From contig CAYOQB010000194.1 of the NCBI GenBank assembly GCA_964406035.1, positions 1 through 8,777 on the forward strand: a stretch of DNA of 8,777 nt, written 5' to 3'. Below are positions 1-5,353 of this stretch, piece after piece. Positions within the stretch are counted from its first letter, which is position 1. Each line of letters starts with the position of its first letter. The DNA comes from JAIEPW01 sp964406035 (GTDB lineage Bacteria > Acidobacteriota > Terriglobia > Bryobacterales > Bryobacteraceae). The position numbers and the translations under genes were made by a program. The notes beneath the pieces are model-generated. The model saw only the letters and a program-made list of their open reading frames with translations, was not told where the DNA came from and made no database searches.

Positions 1-148
1 TTACCCCGTTGGGTGATATGGTGGGGAAGGCCAGGGATTACAATGCGCGCGACGCCGGGCATACCAGGAAGTGCGAACCACGCCGGATTCCTCGCAAGGG
101 AAATGAGGCGACTGTCCCGCGAATGAATCGCACGTCAACAAGTACAAG

Positions 149-155
149 AAGGAGG
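149..155 (+). promoter_or_regulatory. Shine-Dalgarno site of the SEL1 gene
   Basis: AAGGAGG is a full match to the anti-Shine-Dalgarno core, 10 bases before the ATG at 166. It fixes that start against the earlier, unrelated reading frame beginning at position 9. No convincing -35/-10 pair is seen in bases 1-148. Confidence 0.75.
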
Positions 156-165
156 AAGGCACCGA

Positions 166-762
166 ATGAACTCAGAAACCAGATCAGTAGCGGTGCTTGA
201 TCTCTTCGATTCCGAAGGAGTCTTACGGGACTCTCGCGAGAACATTGACGCTGTTCGGCGCGGTGCCCGCTCAGGCGATCGCTATTACCAAAGCCTTTTA
301 GGATACTGCTACCTGCGCGGGATTGGAATCAAGCGCGACCGACGCCAAGCGTTGAGGTGGTTGTCCACAGCGGCTGAGGCTGGGGATCCCGAGGCGATGG
401 TAAATCTCGCCATAATGCTCGAACAGGGTGACGGCGTACCCACCGATGCGCCGAAGGCAGTCCGCCTTTACAGGCGGTCTGCGGAGTTGGGAAACGTCGT
501 CGCGCAAACGAATCTTGCCCTCGCCTACTTGCAAGGCGACGGTATCCGAAAGAACGTGACCGAAGGCATTCGCTGGCTGAGGAAGGCGGCGAAGAAGGGT
601 GACGCCCGAGCAATCTATAACCTCGGCGAAGCACACGCGTTTGGCGTTGGGGTGAGGAAGGGCTTGACCCTGGCCAAGCACCAATATGAGAGAGCTGTCG
701 CTCTTGGAAACTCAGAGGCGAGAACCAAACTCGACAGTCTAAAGGCGACCTCACGCCGATGA
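166..762 (+). CDS. SEL1-like repeat protein
   Basis: This is a 198-residue alpha-solenoid protein built of SEL1-type (TPR-like) repeats. Four consecutive 36-residue units can be laid out at about residues 37-72, 73-108, 109-144 and 145-180. Each has the A-x-x-x-L-x-x-x-Y/L...G-x-G-x...A-x-x-W/L-x-x-x-A-A core, for example LGYCYLRGIGIKRD, LAIMLEQGDGVPTD and LALAYLQGDGIRKN. Such repeats act as protein-protein interaction scaffolds; the partner cannot be told from sequence. There is no signal peptide and no membrane segment, so a cytoplasmic location is expected, unlike many secreted SEL1 proteins. The ATG at 166 is chosen because AAGGAGG at 149-155 lies 10 bases upstream. Codon use looks less GC-biased than in the genes to the right, and a RAYT transposase relic lies directly downstream, so acquisition by transfer is possible (inference). 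The first 36 residues are not repeat sequence and are unassigned. Confidence 0.85.
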   Translation: MNSETRSVAVLDLFDSEGVLRDSRENIDAVRRGARSGDRYYQSLLGYCYLRGIGIKRDRRQALRWLSTAAEAGDPEAMVNLAIMLEQGDGVPTDAPKAVRLYRRSAELGNVVAQTNLALAYLQGDGIRKNVTEGIRWLRKAAKKGDARAIYNLGEAHAFGVGVRKGLTLAKHQYERAVALGNSEARTKLDSLKATSRR

Positions 763-795
763 AGGTCGCAGCGTCTGACCACGCGACGGGGGTTC

Positions 796-827
796 GGGGA
801 CAGTCACCTGATTTCCCGACTGCCTCC
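796..827. repeat. REP-like imperfect hairpin next to RAYT relic
   Basis: Bases 796-805 (GGGGACAGTC) pair with 818-827 (GACTGCCTCC). Eight Watson-Crick pairs, one G-T wobble and one A-C mismatch surround a 12-base loop. The hairpin lies 20 bp beyond the stop of the RAYT-like reading frame (minus strand), where REP/terminal hairpins of RAYT elements are usually found. From memory, a GGGGACAG-CACC type motif is recurrent beside RAYT genes in several phyla. It could also act as a transcription terminator for the SEL1 gene, although no T-tract follows. Only one copy occurs in this window, so repetitiveness cannot be shown here. Confidence 0.5.
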
Positions 828-847
828 TGAAGCGGAAGCCCGTAACT

Positions 848-1120
848 TCAACCACTTACCTTTCGCCCTGCCCTCTTTCGCCGAGCCTCCATCCGGAAGT
901 CCTCCTCAATCCGCCGCAGCCACTCTTCACTCCCCAACGGCAGCCCGAGCGCCGTCGCCTCCCGAATCCTCTGCAGCATCGCCGCAGCTGCTAAACCAAC
1001 TCCAGCGCGGACTTCCAGCTCTCCGGCGTGAACCGCTGCCACCGCACCGAGTTCCGCAAGTGCGCCCGCGCGCTAATCGGGCTTCTCTACGGATTTGCTC
1101 CACATAAACCTTGATCGCCC
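848..1120 (-). pseudogene. Degraded 3' fragment of a REP-associated tyrosine transposase (RAYT, Y1_Tnp family)
   Basis: Read on the minus strand, the last 60 or so codons are open and carry a block characteristic of RAYT C-termini (RIREATALGLPLGSEEWLRRIE, then a basic tail rich in R and K). Just upstream, in another frame, lies SARAHLRNSVRWQRFTPESW followed by KSALEL, which the first block continues if one base is restored at about 997 (TTG-GGT-TTA reads L-G-L). Further upstream YVEQ joins NP after another one-base loss at about 1095, as in the usual Y-V-E-x-N-P motif. A TAG at 1087-1089 follows, and the normal stretch between NP and SSARAHL looks shortened. The catalytic HUH histidines and tyrosine are absent because nothing RAYT-like is seen beyond about 1120, close to the 3' end of the DinB gene. 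RAYTs are single-strand transposases that move REP hairpins; this copy must be inactive. Assignment rests on recognised motifs, not on an alignment. Confidence 0.68.
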
Positions 1121-1146
1121 TACAACTCCCCGCACTCCTGAACTCA

Positions 1147-1746
1147 TCAGCGCGGATACTTCGCGTCCTGTTTCACTTCCTGGATCTGGGCCGTGTGCCG
1201 CAGCGTGTGCGCCGACATCATCACCAGGTACTGATACGCGTCCATCTTTCCGGCCAGGCGCCCGCGCAAATCATCCTGGGTGGCCTTCACCCAGTCGATG
1301 CTCCGCTGCCGCCGGCTCTGGAACTCAGGCTCGAAGCTTTCCGCCGTGGCGAATCTGCCGCTGGGTCGCAGCATCTCCGGCGCCTTGGCCTTCTCGGAGC
1401 GGTCGAGCTCGTGTGCGATCACTTTCTCGTCCTCGGCGCGGCCGAACCGCTTGCGATCCGGCGCAACGGGCAGCTTCAGAATGCGCCCGGTCACCATGCC
1501 GAAGATTGCGTCCTCGGTGGCCGCCAGGTGCTCGGCGCACTGCGCGATGCTCCACCCGCCGCCTGCAGGTTGATGATTCCATTGCTCCTTAGTCAACCCG
1601 GCGACTGCGGTAAGCAACTCCTTCCGCGACTTGTCCAGGTGACCGGCCAGGAAGTCGCGGTCCGCCTGCGACAGTGTTTGAGCGTCCTCGGCGAAAGCCA
1701 GCGCGATCACGAGGAAGGGAAAGGCGAGTCGGTTTGCGAGTTTCAT
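1147..1746 (-). CDS. Secreted DinB-fold (DinB_2/DUF664-like) protein
   Basis: This is a 199-residue DinB/YfiT-type four-helix-bundle protein. The motif GGWSIAQCAEHL (about residues 63-74, His73) and SAHTLRHTAQIQEV (about 178-191, His180 and His184) supply the three histidines that bind a divalent metal in this family. DinB-fold proteins include thiol-dependent transferases and many of unknown activity; no substrate can be named. The start at 1746 is preferred over the in-frame ATG at 1776 because it places a clean signal peptide at the N-terminus: K followed by a hydrophobic stretch to residue 18, with an Ala-Phe-Ala | Glu cleavage site near residue 19. Export is therefore predicted, whereas many DinB proteins are cytoplasmic. 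The ribosome binding site is weak from either start. The gene is divergent from fumC with 53 bp between the starts, and its 3' end abuts the RAYT relic. Confidence 0.85.
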   Translation of the reverse strand: MKLANRLAFPFLVIALAFAEDAQTLSQADRDFLAGHLDKSRKELLTAVAGLTKEQWNHQPAGGGWSIAQCAEHLAATEDAIFGMVTGRILKLPVAPDRKRFGRAEDEKVIAHELDRSEKAKAPEMLRPSGRFATAESFEPEFQSRRQRSIDWVKATQDDLRGRLAGKMDAYQYLVMMSAHTLRHTAQIQEVKQDAKYPR

Positions 1747-1799
1747 ATGCCTGGTCAACGTTTCTACCCCCGTCATTGCGACAGGTCCAGAATGAATTT

Positions 1800-3116
1800 A
1801 TGGACTACCGCATCGAACGCGACTCAATGGGCGAGATGAAGGTTCCGGCCCAGGCCTTGTACGGGCCGCAAACGGCCCGCGCCGTCGAGAACTTCCCCAT
1901 CAGCGGGCATCGCCTGCAGCGTCCGTTCCTGGAGGCGTTGGGACGCATCAAAGCTGCCGCCGCAAGATTCCATGGGCTCGGGCCCGTAGAGGAGGCCGCC
2001 GCGCGCGTTGTCTCGGGAGAACTCGACCAAGAGTTCCCTGTAGACGTGTTCCAGACCGGCAGCGGTACCTCCACCAACATGAACGCCAACGAGGTGATCG
2101 CCCGGCTGTCCGGAGCCCATCCCAACGACGACGTAAATCGCGGCCAGTCGAGCAACGACGTAATCCCTTCCGCGCTCCACATCTCCGCCGCGGTTACTGT
2201 CCATCGCGATCTGTTGCCCGCCATGCGTTCGCTCGCCGCCGCACTCGATCGAAAAGCTTCCGAGTTCCATGCGGTGATCAAGATCGGCCGCACGCACCTG
2301 CAGGACGCCGTTCCCATGCGCCTGGGTCAGGAGTTCTCGGGCTATGCACGGCAGGTGGAGGCGTCCGCGCAGCGTGTCGAAAACTCGCTCGAAGGAATCT
2401 ACGAGCTCGCGTTGGGAGGAACCGCCGTGGGAACCGGGCTGAACGCGCCGCCCGGCTTCGCCACAGCCGTGATCGGCGATATTGCGCGCCAAACCGGGCT
2501 CCCGTTTCGCGAGGCCGAAAACCACTTCGAGGCTCAAGGTGCGCGTGACGCCGCGGCATTCCTCTCCGCGGCGCTGCGCAACTACGCTCTGGCCCTCACC
2601 AAGATTGCCAACGACATCCGCTGGCTGGGGTCAGGCCCCCGCTGCGGCATCGGCGAACTGCGGCTTCCCGCAGTCCAGCCCGGATCGAGCATTATGCCCG
2701 GCAAGGTGAACCCCGTGATCGCCGAAAGCGTGTTGATGATCTGCGCCCAGGTGGTGGGACACGACGCCGCCATCGCCTGGTGCGCGGCGGCGGGGAACTT
2801 CGAACTGAACGTGATGATGCCTCTGATCGCCTGGAACCTGCTGGATTCCATCAGCCTGCTGGCGGCGGGCACGAGCAACTTCGAACAACGGCTCGTCGAA
2901 GGGCTGGAGGCGGATCGGAATCGTGCGGAGGCTTTCGTGGAGCGATCGCTTGCCATGGTGACCGTGCTCGCACCAGTGCTGGGGTACGACCGCGCGGCGG
3001 AGATCGCCAAGCAGGCGCATGCCACCGGTCGAACCGTGCGTGAGGTGGCGCGGGAGCAGGCTGGCCTGGACCCGGCGGAGATCGACCGGCTTCTGGACCC
3101 GGAGAGCCAGGTCTAA
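1800..3116 (+). CDS. fumC: Class II fumarate hydratase
   Basis: This enzyme interconverts fumarate and L-malate in the TCA cycle, as a cytoplasmic homotetramer. Family blocks appear in order: VPAQALYGPQTARAVENFPI (about residues 15-34), the substrate-binding QTGSGTSTNMNANEV (85-99), HPNDDVNRGQSSND (107-120), GRTHLQDAVP (163-172) with the active-site His166, and the signature GSSIMPGKVNP (295-305) whose serine loop holds the catalytic base. The C-terminal GYDRAAEIAKQAHATGRTVREVA matches the fumarase tail and argues against aspartase or argininosuccinate lyase. The start at 1800 gives MDYRIERDSMGEM, the normal fumarase N-terminus; the open frame extends back to 1674 but that part overlaps the DinB gene antisense and is not family-like. 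At 438 residues it is shorter than the E. coli enzyme (467), mainly through a short loop between NEV (97-99) and HPNDDVN (107). The ribosome binding site is weak (an AGG about 13 bases upstream). Confidence 0.95.
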   Translation: MDYRIERDSMGEMKVPAQALYGPQTARAVENFPISGHRLQRPFLEALGRIKAAAARFHGLGPVEEAAARVVSGELDQEFPVDVFQTGSGTSTNMNANEVIARLSGAHPNDDVNRGQSSNDVIPSALHISAAVTVHRDLLPAMRSLAAALDRKASEFHAVIKIGRTHLQDAVPMRLGQEFSGYARQVEASAQRVENSLEGIYELALGGTAVGTGLNAPPGFATAVIGDIARQTGLPFREAENHFEAQGARDAAAFLSAALRNYALALTKIANDIRWLGSGPRCGIGELRLPAVQPGSSIMPGKVNPVIAESVLMICAQVVGHDAAIAWCAAAGNFELNVMMPLIAWNLLDSISLLAAGTSNFEQRLVEGLEADRNRAEAFVERSLAMVTVLAPVLGYDRAAEIAKQAHATGRTVREVAREQAGLDPAEIDRLLDPESQV

Positions 3117-3123
3117 AGAAAAT

Positions 3124-3152
3124 CGGCCGCTCGTCACGAAGACCAGCGGCCG
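3124..3152 (+). terminator. Hairpin after fumC, possible terminator
   Basis: CGGCCGCT (3124-3131) and AGCGGCCG (3145-3152) form a perfect 8-bp GC-rich stem. A C-C mismatch follows, then GTC/GAC pairs inside it around a five-base loop. It begins 7 bp after the fumC stop codon, where a terminator is expected, but no T-tract follows. It may be a non-canonical terminator or an mRNA 3'-end stabilising element. Confidence 0.5.
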
Positions 3153-3186
3153 GATGCCGAAGCATTTCGAAGAAGGAAAAGGTTCA

Positions 3187-3276
3187 ATGTTCTTTTCGAT
3201 TCTGCCCATGGCAGTGCGCCGCGCCTATCACTCGCCAGTCCTGATCCGTACCGGTACCCGCCAGTCCGGATGCTAA
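3187..3276 (+). CDS. Possible 29-residue leader ORF upstream of mrp
   Basis: This short open frame starts MFFSILPMAVRRAYHS and ends in Ser-Gly-Cys. AAGGA at 3173-3177 is placed 9 bases before its ATG, a better ribosome binding site than the one of mrp. The stop at 3274-3276 lies 10 bp before the mrp ATG, so ribosomes finishing it could re-initiate on mrp. It has no recognisable domain; the N-terminal eleven residues are hydrophobic but too few for a confident membrane segment. It may be a leader peptide, a small protein, or chance. Conservation of the frame in relatives would decide. Confidence 0.25.
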   Translation: MFFSILPMAVRRAYHSPVLIRTGTRQSGC

Positions 3277-3286
3277 CCTGAAGCTT

Positions 3287-4114
3287 ATGGGTCCTCAAGC
3301 GGAGCAGCCGAAGCTGCCCATCCCCGGCGTCCAAAACCTGATCGCCATCGGTTCCGGCAAGGGCGGAGTCGGCAAAACCACGGTTTCCGTCAACCTCGCC
3401 ATCGCGCTGTCGCAGATGGGTCATCGCGTCGGGCTGCTCGACGCCGATGTGTACGGTCCTAATGTGCCGCTGATGATGGGCATCCACGAGACCCCGAAAG
3501 CCATCGGCGAGCGCATCCAGCCGCTCGAGAAATACGGCGTCACGCTGATGTCCATGGGCTTTCTCAACCCAGGCGACCGCCCGTTGATCTGGCGCGGACC
3601 CATGCTGCATAGCGTCATCCAGCAGTTCCTCCGCTCCGTGGATTGGGGCGAGCTCGAGTACCTGCTGATCGACCTTCCGCCCGGAACCGGCGACGTGCAG
3701 CTTTCGCTCATCCAGACGGCGCCTCTCACCGGCGCGCTGGTGGTCACCACGCCGTCCGACGTATCGCTTGAAGACGCGCGAAAAGCCGTGAATATGTTCG
3801 GGCAGGTGCGCGTTCCGGTTCTCGGCCTGGTGGAGAACATGAGCTACCTGATCGTGCCCTCCACGGGCGAAAAGCTCGACGTCTTCGGCACCGGCGGCGG
3901 CAAGCGGACTGCCGAGGCGATGCAGATTCCGTTCTTGGGCGAGTTGCCGCTGGATCCGCAGGTTCGCGTCGGCGGTGACTCCGGCTCCCCGGTGGCAATC
4001 CACGGCGAGCACGACGAGCGCGCCGAAGGCTTCTTCCGCATCGCCCGCAGCGTGGAGGAACGCGCCGCCGCCTCGCGCGGGGCGAAGAAACCCACCATCG
4101 AAATCGCGGATTGA
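3287..4114 (+). CDS. mrp: Mrp/ApbC/NBP35-family P-loop ATPase, cysteine-free
   Basis: This 275-residue cytoplasmic ATPase belongs to the Mrp/ApbC branch of the SIMIBI (MinD-like) NTPases, which load or carry Fe-S clusters. The deviant Walker A GSGKGGVGKTT is at residues 22-32, the A' motif LLDADVYGPNVP at about 50-61, and Walker B LLIDLPPGTGD at 126-136; ENMSY (183-187) and FGTGGG (200-205) are family hallmarks. Two things differ from textbook Mrp. The N-terminal DUF59/MIP18 domain (about 90 residues) is absent: the protein begins 20 residues before the P-loop. The C-P-x-C cluster-binding pair expected after ENMSY is V-P-S-T (190-193), and the whole protein has no cysteine. It therefore cannot bind a bridging cluster through cysteines as classical ApbC does. 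Variants without CxxC exist in other bacteria. The ATG at 3287 has only a weak ribosome binding site and may rely on coupling to the short ORF upstream. The gene converges with the ScyD-like gene 6 bp away. Confidence 0.92.
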   Translation: MGPQAEQPKLPIPGVQNLIAIGSGKGGVGKTTVSVNLAIALSQMGHRVGLLDADVYGPNVPLMMGIHETPKAIGERIQPLEKYGVTLMSMGFLNPGDRPLIWRGPMLHSVIQQFLRSVDWGELEYLLIDLPPGTGDVQLSLIQTAPLTGALVVTTPSDVSLEDARKAVNMFGQVRVPVLGLVENMSYLIVPSTGEKLDVFGTGGGKRTAEAMQIPFLGELPLDPQVRVGGDSGSPVAIHGEHDERAEGFFRIARSVEERAAASRGAKKPTIEIAD

Positions 4115-4120
4115 CGTCGA

Positions 4121-5269
4121 TTACGGCAGGCGCACCTCGATGATTCGTCCCCGCAGTTCCGCGATCAGCAGCGAATTCGTTTTTTCATCGTAAGCCATCG
4201 AAACCGGCGTGATCAGCACCGGAACAACTTCCCGCCCCATCGGCGAGTCGAACTTGAGAAGCCGGCCCGGAGGCGGCGGCGTCGCCGATTGGTTGCGGCT
4301 GAACTCGAGAACATACCAATCTTCGACATTGCGCCGGTTGCGTACGATCAGGACGTCCGTAACACTGGTTAGCCCGTTGATCTGGGGAACGATCCTGCCC
4401 GCCTTGGTGTCGATCTCAATCACGCGCGCGGTTCCCGGCAGGAACGGGAAGCCGGATAGGAACGACACAACCGGACGGCCCTCGAAAACGCGCAGTCCGG
4501 TTGGGACCGAGTCGATCACCGGCGGACCCACGGTCGTCGGATTCTGCGACGGCGGGAAGAAGAAGGCGCGCTGCCAGCGGCCGGTCTTAGTATCGACCTT
4601 GATCAAGGTGTTCTGACTGGCGTCGGTGACCCACAACGTGTTGCCGTCGTCGGTGAGCGCCAGGCTCCAGGGGTTGTGCCCCCGGAAGATCGTGTTCGGG
4701 TCCGGTCGCAGATCCTGAAAATCGACCAGGACATTTACAGTGGCAGTGTTCCCCGCTGCGTCACGAATAACCACTTCGTGGAAGCCCGCCAGGCGGTTCT
4801 GGAGTTCCGGTGTCATTAGGAACGGGCCCTGGGCGTCGTCAATGTCCTTGGAAAATTCGAAAACCAAAATCGAACTGTGGATGGGTGAGGAGATCCCCTC
4901 GTTGTTCCAGATCATCGACCCAGGCCGCGTCCCCCGGCGTTCACTGTCGCCGCCGCCTTGCGCCACGTAAAGGGTTTTGCCCCGCAGCGCGAGCCCGGTG
5001 GGTCCACTGCCGCCTCCGGTAATCTCAACACCGGACGGCATATTGTCGAGCAGCGTGGCTTTCTGCCCCCCACGCGCCACAAAAGTCACTTTGCCGGAGT
5101 TCGGAGTGGTGGACGTTTCGGTCACCAGTATGTTGCCGCGCGGGGTGAGAATCAGCCTTTGCGGTCCGCTGAGCCCGGTCGTGATTTCCACCGGCGCCTG
5201 TGCATGCAGGGAGCAGGCGGCCAGCGCGACAGCGGCGGGAAGGATCAGGTTGTTCAGGGAAGGTCGCAT
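4121..5269 (-). CDS. Secreted ScyD/ScyE-like beta-propeller protein
   Basis: This is a 382-residue exported protein of the ScyD/ScyE type, named after cyanobacterial scytonemin-cluster genes but widespread elsewhere with unknown function. Propeller-type (NHL/SMP-30-like) strands recur: SGPQRLILTPRGNILVTET near the N-terminus, GPTGLALRGKTLYVAQGGG, GHNPWSLALTDDGNTLWVTD followed by ASQNTLIKVD (a typical blade), PTGLRVFEGRPVVSFLSG, and a closing TPVSMAYDEKTNSLLIAEL blade. The start at 5269 is preferred over the upstream in-frame codon at 5353 because it gives a signal peptide (MRPSLNNLILPAAVALAACS). Leu-Ala-Ala-Cys19 fits a lipobox, so it may be a lipoprotein; alternatively signal peptidase I could cut after Ala-Gln-Ala. 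GGAG lies about 12 bases upstream of the ATG. The gene is divergent from the membrane-anchored propeller regulator and shares its promoter region. No scytonemin biosynthesis genes are near, so a scytonemin role is not implied. Confidence 0.85.
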   Translation of the reverse strand: MRPSLNNLILPAAVALAACSLHAQAPVEITTGLSGPQRLILTPRGNILVTETSTTPNSGKVTFVARGGQKATLLDNMPSGVEITGGGSGPTGLALRGKTLYVAQGGGDSERRGTRPGSMIWNNEGISSPIHSSILVFEFSKDIDDAQGPFLMTPELQNRLAGFHEVVIRDAAGNTATVNVLVDFQDLRPDPNTIFRGHNPWSLALTDDGNTLWVTDASQNTLIKVDTKTGRWQRAFFFPPSQNPTTVGPPVIDSVPTGLRVFEGRPVVSFLSGFPFLPGTARVIEIDTKAGRIVPQINGLTSVTDVLIVRNRRNVEDWYVLEFSRNQSATPPPPGRLLKFDSPMGREVVPVLITPVSMAYDEKTNSLLIAELRGRIIEVRLP

Positions 5270-5299
5270 GATGGGAAAGCTCCGTCGTTCTTGGCATCT

Positions 5300-5323
5300 G
5301 TCCCTGAAGTGCTGCACAGGGAC
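5300..5323. promoter_or_regulatory. Perfect dyad in the divergent promoter region; candidate operator or SD-masking hairpin
   Basis: GTCCCTG (5300-5306) and CAGGGAC (5317-5323) are perfect 7-bp inverted arms separated by 10 bp. They lie between the ScyD-like gene (start 5269, minus) and the winged-helix regulator (start 5332, plus). As DNA, the symmetry suits a dimeric winged-helix protein. As RNA, the right arm contains AGGGA (5318-5322), the only good ribosome binding site for the ATG at 5332, so the stem would hide it. Both roles are inference. Confidence 0.45.
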
Positions 5324-5325
5324 GA

Positions 5326-5353
5326 TTGAGTATGCCCTCCACGGCGATATCAT
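5326..5353 (+). promoter_or_regulatory. Possible sigma-70 promoter for the propeller regulator
   Basis: TTGAGT (5326-5331, four of six consensus bases) and TATCAT (5348-5353, five of six) are 16 bp apart. If used, transcription would start near 5360, downstream of the ATG at 5332, and translation would have to begin at GTG 5395. The match is moderate and could be chance. Confidence 0.25.

Noticed and set aside
9..200. 63-codon open frame at the left edge
   Set aside because: It is polar and arginine-rich without any domain, has no ribosome binding site, and overlaps the well-supported SEL1 start in another frame.
1111..1839. 242-codon open frame antisense to the DinB gene
   Set aside because: It is a GC-rich shadow frame: it mirrors the DinB coding strand, has no family motifs, and crosses the divergent promoter region into fumC.
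3134..4012. 292-codon open frame antisense to mrp
   Set aside because: It is a shadow of the P-loop ATPase in the opposite frame, with no recognisable motifs and no ribosome binding site.
4102..4122. AATCG/CGATT inverted repeat at the junction of the convergent mrp and ScyD-like genes, considered as a bidirectional terminator
   Set aside because: It has only five base pairs with an 11-base spacer and no T-tract on either side, so it is too weak to call.
4121..5269. Part of a scytonemin biosynthesis cluster, suggested by the ScyD/ScyE-like protein
   Set aside because: None of the core scytonemin enzymes (for example ScyA, ScyB or ScyC types) is in the window, and ScyD/E-like propellers are common in organisms that do not make the pigment.
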